In this document: positions 52,403-61,280 of the stretch, piece after piece | How the letters are laid out: each line of letters begins with the position of its first letter | Position numbering within the stretch: position 1 is the first letter of the stretch | Assembly: GCF_024459955.1 (NCBI RefSeq) | Contig: NZ_JANFXK010000007.1 | Coordinates: 1 to 64,000, forward strand | Length of the DNA stretch: 64,000 nucleotides | Source: Anaerovorax odorimutans | GTDB taxonomy: Bacteria > Bacillota > Clostridia > Peptostreptococcales > Anaerovoracaceae | Direction of reading: 5' to 3' | Notes under the pieces: generated by a model | What the model saw: the letters and a program-made list of their open reading frames with translations, nothing else | Told to the model about the DNA's origin: nothing | Database searches by the model: none | Position numbers and translations under genes: made by a program

Positions 52403-52852
52403 TCAATTGTGCTGTAAAAAATATTCGACGCCGTTATTTTCCCCCACCTTACCCAAATACCATTTCCCGTCATATTGAAAGAAAAAGGCGAGGATGGAGT
52501 TTTTTCCATGGGATACCGGGGCAGCGATCTCAAACTTTATGTGCTGGGATTTGCCCGGCCCCACCGGTACGTCCTCCGTGCCGCGACAATCCCACGACCC
52601 GGCCGAACCGATTTCATCTATGTAATGCGCCTGTCGTGAGATCAGCATGTCCGACGTGCCATGGTTGGACAGCTCCAGTTCCACATGGTTGTCCATCTCC
52701 GATTCAAAGTTAAGCCGAGCGGTAAAGTTGACCTCCCCGGCACCCGATGCCTTTTTCTCGACTGTTTCCTCCGCCGTATCCGCAAATACCAGACTGGAAG
52801 CTACCACCAATGTCAAAAGGGCAAATAAAATACCCGCTACTTTCCTCTTCAT
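52403..52852 (-). CDS. Small secreted protein of unknown function
   Basis: 149 residues with a clear signal peptide (ILFALLTLVVASSLVFADT) and a beta-rich body containing VELELSNHGTSDMLISRQAHYIDEIGSAGSWDCRGTEDV-like pattern. The C-terminal part includes FFFQYDGKWYLGKVGE. No anchor motif. I do not know the family. It lies between the surface proteins and the aldehyde oxidoreductase unit and appears monocistronic. Confidence 0.68.
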   Translation of the reverse strand: MKRKVAGILFALLTLVVASSLVFADTAEETVEKKASGAGEVNFTARLNFESEMDNHVELELSNHGTSDMLISRQAHYIDEIGSAGSWDCRGTEDVPVGPGKSQHIKFEIAAPVSHGKNSILAFFFQYDGKWYLGKVGENNGVEYFLQHN

Positions 52853-53020
52853 GTTTCTTCTCCTTAGTAAAAGTTACACAATCGGCAGCCATAGCAGGTA
52901 TATTTCATGCAAATTTCTTTCTGAATAAAATTGTGCTCGTCTTCATTGTAGTAGATCTGGCCCGGCAATGTCACCGCACAAATAACTCTTTTTTTCGACG
53001 GTTTCCGGATACTGAGTACA

Positions 53021-53068
53021 AAAAAAGGCTGCTACAATAAGAATTTTATTCCTTATTGCAACAGCCCA
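53021..53068 (-). terminator. Terminator of the AOR-carrier operon
   Basis: GGCTGTTGCAATAAG pairs with CTTATTGTAGCAGCC on the minus strand, with one mismatched bulge, then seven T. Confidence 0.9.
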
Positions 53069-53112
53069 TGTGCTAAAACATTTTAAAAGTTTGCAAGATG
53101 AAGATGGGGCAA

Positions 53113-53325
53113 TCAGCCGCCGGCCATGATTCTCAGGAGTCTGATTTCATCGCCCTCCTGCAGCCTGTAGTCCTCGTACTCAGCCGAAAGCAGCTGCTGT
53201 CCGTTGATCCAGACGGCGGCTTTCCTCAGCTTTCGCAGTTTCAGTAGTTCCTTGACCGTCAAAGTTTCAGGGAACTGCATCTCTTTATTATTGATTTTTA
53301 CTGTGATGCAATCCTTGCTATCCAT
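53113..53325 (-). CDS. MoaD/ThiS-like sulfur carrier
   Basis: 70 residues with a beta-grasp pattern (ITVKINNKEMQFPETLTVKELLKLRKL) and the essential C-terminal IMAGG, whose last Gly is thiocarboxylated in carriers of this type. Its ATG directly follows the AOR stop with GGAGTGG upstream. The tight coupling suggests that it delivers sulfur for the tungsten/molybdenum pterin dithiolene of the adjacent enzyme, or that it is a small partner protein. The GTP-cyclase part of cofactor synthesis is not in the window. Confidence 0.87.
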   Translation of the reverse strand: MDSKDCITVKINNKEMQFPETLTVKELLKLRKLRKAAVWINGQQLLSAEYEDYRLQEGDEIRLLRIMAGG

Positions 53326-55206
53326 TTATATCCACTCCAACCCCAATCGTTTTATGGTTTCTTCCGTCGGGTTTCCGGTCTCCACGTCCCATCCTGCGTA
53401 CTTGTAGTAAGTATCCAGCGTGTGTTCAAACTGCTCCGGAGTTATCTGGGCAATCTCGCCTTCCGTATATTCAATCGGCAGGAACGCTTTCTTCGGCAAG
53501 ACATCATCCTTTCTGGATAATCCCAGCTTCTGGTTGAAGAGACGCATCATATTGATACGACGTTCTCCGATCTCCTGCAGTTCGTCAATGGTAATATCCC
53601 AGTCTACGGCCGCCTTGCAGAACTGCACCAGTTCTTCCGGTCCGTAAAGCTGCCATGCTGGTCCCCATGCAAACTGACAGAGACACAGAGTCTCCATCAT
53701 GGAGTAAAACTTCTGAGTCGCATAAGCAAATTTTGCTTTGTTATCATCAAGGACGCCGTAGCGGTCACATTTTTCAAAGTCTTCCAGCAGATTTGGCCAG
53801 AGCCAGTTCTGATCGTCGGCCGGAGCCATCAGAGCAGGGTCGTGTTCAGCAGACTGATGGTCAGCGCCGAATGGATTTGCCGCATAGTTGAGCGCCAGGT
53901 TCGTCTTATACTGTACCATATGTGCCGGCCATTCCTGTCCTTTGCAGGCAACAACCAGGTCTTCCGCTTCCGGACCCAGTTCTTTTGCAGCCGCCGCGCT
54001 TCCTTTAGCCAGCAGAGCTCCGATTCCATCTTCCTTGCGGACGATCTTTTCAATCAGCTCCTCGAAAACAGCTCCGTTTCCAAACTTCAATTCCAATCCG
54101 TCGGTATCCTTTTCTGTGAGAATTCCCTTTTCAAAACACTCCATGGCCCAGGCGATCGTTGCGCCGCAGGTGATGGTATCAATACCGTACATGTTGCACA
54201 GCTGATTGGCATGACAGATTTCTCCCAGATCCGTGTTTCCGCAATATGAACCGAACGTCGCGCAAGTTTCATATTCAGGTCCGCCGTACTCAGGATCAGC
54301 TTTTCCAGGAATCTCTACAACGCCCTTACAGCGAATGGCGCAGCCAAAGCAGGTTTCCCGTTTTTTCAGGACCGTATTGGTGATGGTCGTTCCGGCCGTC
54401 TTGATCCAGTCGTCCATGGTACCCTTTTCCCAGTTGTAGGATGGCAGGAAGCCTTCGGCGGCAATACCGTCCACGCATCCTGCGGAACCGTTGAGCGAAG
54501 TGTCCACAATCGTCTCATTGGCTGCCATTCGTTCCTTTACATCCAAGGTGAGTTTTTTAAGTTCATCCATGTTTTCCGGCATTCTTGGCGGTGCTTTCTT
54601 TACAACCAGAGCCTTCAGGTTCTTGGAACCCATTACCGCTCCTACGCCGTTTCTTCCGTTGGCTCTGCTTCTTCTGTGCATAATCGCCGCATATGGAACT
54701 CCGTTTTCACCGCCGGGCCCGATGACAGAAGCCTCAAATTTATCGTGTCCCAGATCCTCAGCAATGGCGATTTCCGAATCTCCAGTGGTCTTTCCCCAAA
54801 TATTTTTCGCATCACGGATCTCTACTTTATCTTTATCAATATACAGATATACCGGAGCTTCCGCCTTGCCTTTTATCACAATGGCATCCCATCCGTTGCC
54901 TTTTACTGCGGCCGGAATAAATCCACCCACCTGGGAGTCTCCCACAGTGCCGGTCAGCGGACTCTTGGTTGTCACGCACATACGGCTCTGGCCGCTGATA
55001 GGAATTCCGGTAAGCGGCGATACGGAAAAAATCATCATATTTTCCGGAGACAGCGGGTCTACCTTTGGATCCATCTCTTTGAGCATCAAATACAGTCCCA
55101 GAGCGGAACCTCCCGGATACTTTTTGTAGGTCTGAGCGTCCAGGCTCTTTATTTCGGTCTTCTTTTCCTTTAGGTCAACATATAGAATTCGTGCATCGGT
55201 AATCAT
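53326..55206 (-). CDS. aor: Aldehyde ferredoxin oxidoreductase (tungsten family)
   Basis: 626 residues of the AOR family, which oxidises aldehydes to acids, or the reverse, using a tungsto-bispterin and one [4Fe-4S] cluster. The N-terminal domain (ILYVDLKEKKTEIKSL, KYPGGSALGLYLM) and the cluster cysteines CFGCAIRCKG (about residues 285-294) with a late cysteine in LCLCQFAWGP are visible, as is KNLKALVV. Start at 55206 after GGTGGAGGATATCAA. Possible role: disposal of, or energy gain from, aldehydes of amino acid fermentation. Confidence 0.92.
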   Translation of the reverse strand: MITDARILYVDLKEKKTEIKSLDAQTYKKYPGGSALGLYLMLKEMDPKVDPLSPENMMIFSVSPLTGIPISGQSRMCVTTKSPLTGTVGDSQVGGFIPAAVKGNGWDAIVIKGKAEAPVYLYIDKDKVEIRDAKNIWGKTTGDSEIAIAEDLGHDKFEASVIGPGGENGVPYAAIMHRRSRANGRNGVGAVMGSKNLKALVVKKAPPRMPENMDELKKLTLDVKERMAANETIVDTSLNGSAGCVDGIAAEGFLPSYNWEKGTMDDWIKTAGTTITNTVLKKRETCFGCAIRCKGVVEIPGKADPEYGGPEYETCATFGSYCGNTDLGEICHANQLCNMYGIDTITCGATIAWAMECFEKGILTEKDTDGLELKFGNGAVFEELIEKIVRKEDGIGALLAKGSAAAAKELGPEAEDLVVACKGQEWPAHMVQYKTNLALNYAANPFGADHQSAEHDPALMAPADDQNWLWPNLLEDFEKCDRYGVLDDNKAKFAYATQKFYSMMETLCLCQFAWGPAWQLYGPEELVQFCKAAVDWDITIDELQEIGERRINMMRLFNQKLGLSRKDDVLPKKAFLPIEYTEGEIAQITPEQFEHTLDTYYKYAGWDVETGNPTEETIKRLGLEWI

Positions 55207-55284
55207 TTGATATCCTCCACCTTTCATTATGTAAATGCACTTTGATCATGATTGTCAGAAGTCCGGCCAATCCGCTTTCTAAAA

Positions 55285-55425
55285 TTACACAAAAAAAGTG
55301 CGGAAGGCAGGCCCTGTCATAACCTCTGGTCCTCCTTCGCACAATGGCAGGCAATAGGATCGCTCTTATTACCCTAACGTTTTCGCCGGCACAGGGTGTC
55401 GCACGAAAATCGGAGTATATTTTTT
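55285..55425 (-). promoter_or_regulatory. Structured leader with terminator before aor; candidate riboswitch
   Basis: The minus-strand leader has an outer hairpin (GATTTTCG against CGAAAAC), an inner GACACCCTGTGCC turn, a second hairpin (TAGGG...CCTA) and an intrinsic terminator (GTGCGAAGG against CCTTCCGCAC, then seven T). GCCTGCC occurs twice, once before each terminator arm, so alternative pairing is possible. A Moco/Tuco-type riboswitch would make sense for a tungsten enzyme, but I cannot confirm the consensus by eye. Confidence 0.5.
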
Positions 55426-55436
55426 ATTATACTTTA

Positions 55437-55466
55437 ATATTACTTTGAAAATTCAGTCTTTGTCAA
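55437..55466 (-). promoter_or_regulatory. Promoter of the aor leader
   Basis: On the minus strand TTGACA (55466-55461), 18 bases, TAATAT (55442-55437). Confidence 0.7.
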
Positions 55467-55567
55467 CTGAAATTTATGTATATGCAAAAATTTACTGTTT
55501 TATTTTCGCTTTGCTGTCGTTTTTTTGCGCCTTTGCCCATTTTGCTGCGGGGCGTGCAGGGTGGTTC

Positions 55568-55587
55568 CCGCATATGTGCATATGCGG
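55568..55587. repeat. Short perfect inverted repeat
   Basis: CCGCATATGTGCATATGCGG has nine-base arms and a two-base centre and is followed by CCTTTTTTCC. It could end a small transcript on the plus strand. The surrounding 55467-55994 shows no credible gene. Confidence 0.5.
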
Positions 55588-55994
55588 CCTTTTTTCCGGG
55601 CTTCCGGGCTTATGGACTTCCGACTCTTCGGTTTCAAACTTTCTTGTTCTAGTTTCTGGCAAAACAAGGTTAATTGCCGTTTTATGTTCTAAAAATACCC
55701 CTGGGGCAGTTTTTTGAACATACTTTTCTTGAATTGTTTGATATATCTACACAATTTTGGGTGCTCTCGGATCAAGGAGCGCAAACAAATTTTCACATTC
55801 ATCGATTTAAAAGCAATATAATAATTTTCAGAAACTTTCAAGCTGTAAACAAGCCGGATTTATATTCAACTCCGCCGAAAAAGTCCCTATATGGAACATA
55901 AATCAAAGGTTAAACCCATACTCACAATTCCTCCCGCCGCTTTTTCATTCCAAAGCCCCATCTGCCCCAGATTCCCTCTGGTGAAACCCACCCA

Positions 55995-56045
55995 ATAGTG
56001 CTATAATATACGAGCTGCGTCGAATATACTCCAATGTTCAGCCTA
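55995..56045 (+). repeat. Family E repeat, copy 2
   Basis: Matches 6967-7012 (CTATAATATACGAGCTGCGTCGAATATACT and following GTTCAGCCT in aligned order). It lies just before the LuxR-type gene, so it may have taken up a promoter or leader role there. Confidence 0.65.
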
Positions 56046-56069
56046 TAATAACCGCCAGAGGTACCAAAA

Positions 56070-57065
56070 ATGATTTCAAACACGATCTTTATTACATACA
56101 CCATCATGTGCTTTCTCGGTCTCCAGGCCATCACACTGGTCGGAATCATTCTAAAGCATAACACGTCGGGAAACACCAGACTTCTGAAAGCCACACGGAA
56201 CTTTGTCGTCATCTCCGTAATTCTGGGGCTGTTTTACTATATCACCTTTTACCGCGAGCTGGTCCTCGGGCAGTTCGCAGCGGGCTTTTTGCTGCGAGGG
56301 CTGGACGGGAGCATCTTCTATGCGATCGGTTACTGCTGGGTAAAACTGATGGATGCCATCATCGCCTCCCCGAATCCCCGGATGGACTGGTGGCGCAAAT
56401 ATACGGACAAAGTGCTTATCGGCCTGATGATCCTGTCGGCGCTCATCTACATTTTCCTGCTGGACGAATATTACACCACCAGCCATATGTGGGCGGAAGC
56501 GGTCGTCATCATGTCGGAAATTGTTTTGGGCCTGACGGTGATGGTTTTTACCCTGGCCTATGTCATGATCGGCTATCGGGATTTAATGGATAAAGCCAGC
56601 AGACAATACATTATCATCATTACGATTCTGGTCAACTTCAACAATCTGTGGAACAACACGGTCGTCATTTCCGTCTTTGTCAAAGAAGCTGTGGTGAATA
56701 TCAGCCTGTCCAAGCTCTACGGCGTCACCTCCATACTGCTTCTGATCGTCAATCTGCTGACCATGTTGTACATTTATAAAAAGGATTTTTCTCCCGTCTA
56801 TTTTAGCGGAGAACACGAAAAGAGCAAAATTCTTTCCGAAGAAGACGCCCTGAATCTGGTCGCACAGACACATCGGCTCACCGAGCGGGAGCGGGATGTG
56901 ATGATCCTCGCCTATCAGGGACTGACCAATCCGGACATAGCCGAAAAGCTGTTTATATCCAAGCACACAGTGAAACGGCATATGCACAATATCTTCGAAA
57001 AGCTGGACGTTTCCACGCGAATGGAACTCATTCATCTGATTCAATCCAAAACAGCCTCACGGTAG
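56070..57065 (+). CDS. Membrane-bound LuxR-family regulator
   Basis: 331 residues: about seven hydrophobic helices in residues 1-245, then a cytoplasmic LuxR helix-turn-helix (TERERDVMILAYQGLTNPDIAEKLFISKHTVKRHMHNIFEKL, about 265-310). This is the layout of one-component membrane sensors. AGAGGT lies eight bases before the ATG. The genes downstream (amino acid dehydrogenase and permease) are its likely targets, through the direct repeats at 57176-57222. Confidence 0.88.
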   Translation: MISNTIFITYTIMCFLGLQAITLVGIILKHNTSGNTRLLKATRNFVVISVILGLFYYITFYRELVLGQFAAGFLLRGLDGSIFYAIGYCWVKLMDAIIASPNPRMDWWRKYTDKVLIGLMILSALIYIFLLDEYYTTSHMWAEAVVIMSEIVLGLTVMVFTLAYVMIGYRDLMDKASRQYIIIITILVNFNNLWNNTVVISVFVKEAVVNISLSKLYGVTSILLLIVNLLTMLYIYKKDFSPVYFSGEHEKSKILSEEDALNLVAQTHRLTERERDVMILAYQGLTNPDIAEKLFISKHTVKRHMHNIFEKLDVSTRMELIHLIQSKTASR

Positions 57066-57076
57066 GCTGTTTTTTG
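57048..57076 (+). terminator. Terminator of the LuxR-type gene
   Basis: AAACAGCCT pairs with AGGCTGTTT around CACGGT, followed by T. It overlaps the last codons of the gene. Confidence 0.85.
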
Positions 57077-57175
57077 ATTTTTATGGCAAGTTGTTATATT
57101 TCGAATTTTATTTCTATTCTTTCTTTTTCGTCATAAATTTGCCTAATTTAGCAGATTCCTTGAAAATTCAACACT

Positions 57176-57222
57176 ATAACCCACCTGGTCCATATATAAA
57201 AAAGGGTAAATAACCCACCTGG
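57176..57222 (+). promoter_or_regulatory. Paired direct repeats before the dehydrogenase-permease unit
   Basis: ATAACCCACCTGG occurs exactly at 57176-57188 and again at 57210-57222, 34 bases apart, about three helix turns. They lie upstream of the dehydrogenase gene and after the LuxR terminator, as expected for a regulator binding the same face of the DNA twice. Confidence 0.72.
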
Positions 57223-57327
57223 CTAATTGTCAGAAGGTTTTGTTTTGCCATAAAATACAGTTACACTTAAATGTGCACGCAGGCAACTGCGGCACGAAGC
57301 TATTATGTGAATTGGAGGAAGATGAAC

Positions 57328-58611
57328 ATGAAATTACTTATTATTGGAGCAGGCGGCGTAGGAACATCTGCAGCAAAAATTATTGAACGCAGAGGTGCGG
57401 AAGGCGACTGGGCAGAAAAAGTAGTAGTGGCTGACTACGATTTCGAAAGAGCTAAGAAAGTTGCCAATGAAATCTGCGGCGGCGGCAAATTCGTTCCTGC
57501 ACAGATCAATGCTATGGATCCTGAAAGCATTAAATCTGTAGTAAAAGAACACGGAATTACGTTCGCAATGAACGCCTGTGATCCAAGAATGAACGAAACC
57601 ATTTTCGATACTTGTCTGGAAGCAGGAATCGGATATCTGGACTGCGCTATGACTCTGGGTACCGAGCATCCGGAAAAGCCTTACGAGCTGGCTAACATCA
57701 AGCTGGGTGACTATCAGTTCGCAAAGCAGAAGGAATGGGAAGCTTCCGGCCAGATCGCGGTATGCGGTTCCGGTGTTGAGCCAGGTATGGCTGACGTATT
57801 CGCGAAATACGCGGAAAAGCACCTGTTTGACAAGATCGACGAAGTAAACGTAAGAGACGGAGACAACTATGGAAACACAGACTCTGACTTCGGATTCTCC
57901 GTATGGACGACCATCGAAGAATGTCTGCAGCCGCCAGTAATCTGGGAAAAGAACGAAGAGCATCCTGAAGGGCACTGGTTCTGTACAGAACAGTTCTCCG
58001 AACCTGAAATCTTCAACTTCCCTGGCGGAATCGGCGACGTGGAAGTAATCAACGTAGAGCACGAAGAAGTACTGCTGGTACCGAGAGAAATCGATTGTAA
58101 CAGATGTACGTTCAAATACGGTGTTCCGGCTGACTTCAGAAAGAAACTGATGGTTCTCTTCGAATACGGCCTGTCCGACAAGAAGACTAAGATCAAGGTT
58201 GGCGACAGCGAAATTACACCGAGAGACTTTATCTGTAAAGTAATCCCGAGCCCGGTAGACGCAACTCTGACTATGACAGGAAAAGGCTGCGCGGGAACAT
58301 GGGTAACAGGATGGAAAGACGGAAAATACAGATCCATCTACCTGTATCAGATCGCGGACAATCAGGACTGCATCAAGAAGTACACCACCAACTCCGTAGT
58401 AGCACAGACAGCAGTAGGTCCAGTAATCATGATGGAACTGATCGCAAAGGGAATCTGGAGCGACGCAGGCGCATGGGGACCGGAGCACTTCGATCCAGAT
58501 CCATTCGTAGAAAGACTGGCTAAGTACGAATTCCCGGCTGGAATCAGAGAAATGGATTCCGAATATGCGGATATGATTAACGAGCAGAAAATGCTGGAAC
58601 AGTTAAAATAA
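57328..58611 (+). CDS. Saccharopine dehydrogenase-family oxidoreductase
   Basis: About 427 residues. Rossmann motif GAGGVGTSAAKI at the N-terminus, NACDPRMNETIFDTCLEAGIGYLD and a C-terminal catalytic domain. The family includes saccharopine, carboxynorspermidine and related reductases; the exact substrate is open. Start at 57328, nine bases from GGAGG; the ATG at 57322 would be too close. It is followed by an APC permease and preceded by a LuxR regulator, so an imported amino acid or its imine is a good guess. Codon use is biased, as in a well-expressed gene. Confidence 0.83.
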   Translation: MKLLIIGAGGVGTSAAKIIERRGAEGDWAEKVVVADYDFERAKKVANEICGGGKFVPAQINAMDPESIKSVVKEHGITFAMNACDPRMNETIFDTCLEAGIGYLDCAMTLGTEHPEKPYELANIKLGDYQFAKQKEWEASGQIAVCGSGVEPGMADVFAKYAEKHLFDKIDEVNVRDGDNYGNTDSDFGFSVWTTIEECLQPPVIWEKNEEHPEGHWFCTEQFSEPEIFNFPGGIGDVEVINVEHEEVLLVPREIDCNRCTFKYGVPADFRKKLMVLFEYGLSDKKTKIKVGDSEITPRDFICKVIPSPVDATLTMTGKGCAGTWVTGWKDGKYRSIYLYQIADNQDCIKKYTTNSVVAQTAVGPVIMMELIAKGIWSDAGAWGPEHFDPDPFVERLAKYEFPAGIREMDSEYADMINEQKMLEQLK

Positions 58612-58709
58612 GACACTTTTTCGCAAGTTACGGATAATTGCAGGGCCGGAAATACAGACCCGGTCCTGCTCTTCTATTTGATTACGTTATTGAAAGGAAA
58701 ATTGCTGTT

Positions 58710-60053
58710 ATGTCACAGAAAAAGAAGATTTCCACCTTTGCGCTGGTAATGATGATCTGCGTTACCGTTGCGGGCGGTGGATTTGGTATCGAGGACCTGG
58801 TTGGTTCTGTCGGACCTGGGATGACACTTCTGGTATTTATCCTGATTCCATTCGTTTGGTCCCTTCCTTTTGGACTCTCTTCCGCCGAACTGTCTTCTGC
58901 GTATCCTGAAGACGGCGGAATGTATACATGGGCAAAAAAAGGTCTCGGCGAAAAAGCAGGGTTTGTAAGCGGCTGGTGCTATACCATCGCGGGTTTTGTT
59001 GAACCAGCCACCTTCGCCGTACTGAGCGCCAACTATATGAAAATGCTGCTGCCCATCAAGGTCAATGATTTTGTTTACTGGTGCCTGTGCGCGGCGCTCA
59101 TTGTTATTTTCGCAATTATTAATATCATCGGCATCAAGCTTGTTAGTAACATGGCGACGGTTGTTACGCTCCTGTGCATCATCCCGTTCATTGTCCTGGT
59201 CGTTATGTCCCTGATGGACATCAACTACAGCCCGGTAGAACCTATGCTTCCTGAAAACATGTCCTTCCTGGAAGCCGCCGGCAACGGACTTCTGATCGGT
59301 ATCTGGTTCAACACCGGGTTTGAAACAATCTCCACCATGTCCGGAGATATTGAAAACGGATCTAAGAAAGTTCCCAAAGCCATTGTCCTGGCTATTCCGT
59401 TTATTTCCGTTATGTATATCCTGTGGGTAGTACCTGCGCTGGCCTCTGTTGGTCACTGGCAGGACTGGTCCTCCGAAGGCCCTCTTTCCTTCGTGGAGAT
59501 CGGAAACATCGTAGGCGGAGCTCCGCTGAGATGGGCATTCGTTGCCGCAGGAAGCCTTGCCAGCATGATGATTCTCTGCGAATACATTCTGGCTTACGCA
59601 TATGTAATGAAGTCCTTCAGTGAAAAGGGACAGTTCTTTAAGATTTTCTCCAAAGAACATAAAAAGTTCAAGACACCTTACATGGCAATCATTATCCTGT
59701 CCGGTGTCAGCATCGTTTTGTGTTCTTCCGGAAGCTTCATCGAGTTTGTCGGAATCGCTTCTATTTTATATGCCGTTCCGGTAATCATGATGTTTATCGC
59801 AAATATCAAACTGAGAGTACAGAATCCGGACTTACGCCTGGATTTCAAAGTACCGCTTCCAAATAAGGCCTATATTGTGTATCTGTGTTTTCCAATAGTA
59901 ATTTACGGAGCCAGCGTCTTTACAGACAACTGGATCGTAGGACTGGGCCTGGCAGCTACTTCCATTCCAGCGTACCTCTTCTTCAAAAAGCTCTACAGAG
60001 GCGGACGCTATTGGAAAGAATGCCATGAGAAAGAGGATAAACTCTCAGCATAG
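58710..60053 (+). CDS. APC-family amino acid permease
   Basis: 447 residues with about 12 helices. The N-terminal GGGFGIEDLVGSVGPGMTLL and YPEDGGMYTWAKKGLGEKAGF are characteristic of the APC superfamily, glutamate/GABA-type subgroup. Start at 58710, eight bases after AAAGGAAAA; about 98 bases separate it from the dehydrogenase. It probably imports the substrate of that enzyme. Confidence 0.88.
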   Translation: MSQKKKISTFALVMMICVTVAGGGFGIEDLVGSVGPGMTLLVFILIPFVWSLPFGLSSAELSSAYPEDGGMYTWAKKGLGEKAGFVSGWCYTIAGFVEPATFAVLSANYMKMLLPIKVNDFVYWCLCAALIVIFAIINIIGIKLVSNMATVVTLLCIIPFIVLVVMSLMDINYSPVEPMLPENMSFLEAAGNGLLIGIWFNTGFETISTMSGDIENGSKKVPKAIVLAIPFISVMYILWVVPALASVGHWQDWSSEGPLSFVEIGNIVGGAPLRWAFVAAGSLASMMILCEYILAYAYVMKSFSEKGQFFKIFSKEHKKFKTPYMAIIILSGVSIVLCSSGSFIEFVGIASILYAVPVIMMFIANIKLRVQNPDLRLDFKVPLPNKAYIVYLCFPIVIYGASVFTDNWIVGLGLAATSIPAYLFFKKLYRGGRYWKECHEKEDKLSA

Positions 60054-60097
60054 AAATTACTTACTATATTTCGCAATAAATTCTTCTGACATATACG

Positions 60098-60133
60098 GAA
60101 AGGGAGGATGGCTATGACGTCATCCTCCCTTTT
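60098..60133. terminator. Bidirectional terminator between permease and OYE-type gene
   Basis: GAAAGGGAGGATG pairs with CATCCTCCCTTTTC around ten bases. Confidence 0.85.
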
Positions 60134-60157
60134 CATTGCGCAAATATCCGCGGTCCG

Positions 60158-61150
60158 TTACCGGTAAAAGGCAATCGTACGGCCCGCCCATGCAGAGTCC
60201 TTCATGACGGTACGCCCTACGCCGATGAGATCGGCAACACCTGCTTCCAGCAGAGCTTCCACGTCTTCCGCCTCTTTTACGCCGCCTGTGGAGATTACCG
60301 GTATGGAAACTGCTTCCCTGATCGCTTTTGATTCTGCTCCGAAGTAGCCCGGCGCCTTGTTTTCAGGATTTACATAACCGCACATACCGCCGGAAATATC
60401 CAGCACGTCGATTCCTGCGTCCTCGAAAATCCTTGCCGCTTTCACTGCATCCTGGGTTTTGTTTCCTCCCGGCAGATAATCGCAGGCACCCAGTCTGAGA
60501 AATACCGGATAATCGCGGCCTACGGCCTTTCTTACAGCATCGATGATCTCCAGATGGATGCTGATGCGGTTTTCCAGCTTGCCGCCGTATTGATCGTTTC
60601 TCAGATTTGTCAGCGGTGAATAAAACTGATTAAGCAGATATGAATGGGCCGAGTGGATTTCTACGCCATCATATCCCGCCGCTTTTCCCCTTGCCGCTGC
60701 CGCTGCGAAAGCTGAAACCACCCGACTGATATCAGCCTTTGTCATCTCTTCCGGCACACCGCCCTGTCTGGGGTTTTTGACCGGGGAAGGCCCTGCCAGC
60801 TTCATGCCGGTAACCTCCTGCGTGGTGCAGCTTCCCGCATGATTCATCTGCACTACTGCTTTTGTACCGCTTCCCTTGATGACTCTTGCCAGCTTAGCCA
60901 GACCCTGTATTTTGCTGTCATCCGCTATGGACACCTGTCCTGCCGAAGCTTTCCCCTGCTGCGTAATGTAGCAGTGCTCCACGATCGCCAGGGAGAAATG
61001 CCCGCCCCGCATCTTGTCCTGATAGTACTCCAGGCTGTCCTCCGTGACCTTTCCATCCGGTGACGCCTTGGCGATTGTAATCGGCGGGTAGACGAGCCTA
61101 TTCTTAAAAGTAATTTTCCCTGCTGCCAGCGGTGTGTTGATAATTGCCAT
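60158..61150 (-). CDS. NADH:flavin oxidoreductase (old yellow enzyme family)
   Basis: 330 residues of the OYE/NemA-like barrel, FMN-dependent. FKNRLVYPPITIAKASPDG near the start, VVQMNHAGS, YDGVEIHSAHSYLLNQFYSPLTNLRND (substrate-binding His/His-type), and GVGRTVMKD at the end. There is no C-terminal 4Fe-4S/FAD extension as in enoate reductases, so it is a simple ene-reductase-type enzyme. Substrate unknown. GGAAGTGATGG precedes the ATG. Confidence 0.9.
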   Translation of the reverse strand: MAIINTPLAAGKITFKNRLVYPPITIAKASPDGKVTEDSLEYYQDKMRGGHFSLAIVEHCYITQQGKASAGQVSIADDSKIQGLAKLARVIKGSGTKAVVQMNHAGSCTTQEVTGMKLAGPSPVKNPRQGGVPEEMTKADISRVVSAFAAAAARGKAAGYDGVEIHSAHSYLLNQFYSPLTNLRNDQYGGKLENRISIHLEIIDAVRKAVGRDYPVFLRLGACDYLPGGNKTQDAVKAARIFEDAGIDVLDISGGMCGYVNPENKAPGYFGAESKAIREAVSIPVISTGGVKEAEDVEALLEAGVADLIGVGRTVMKDSAWAGRTIAFYR

Positions 61151-61280
61151 TTTCCATCACTTCCTTTTATCAATATGGCTTTATTATATCACGCACCGCA
61201 ATGTCCGTTTATTTCTTTTTGTATTTTTTTAATCCGAACAAGCATCTGTTCCCATGGCTTCCCACAGAATATCTTTCCAG

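Noticed and set aside
57334-58488. Long minus-strand frame (384 codons) opposite the saccharopine-dehydrogenase-like gene
   Set aside because: Mirror effect of biased codon use in a well-expressed gene; no ribosome site and no family features.
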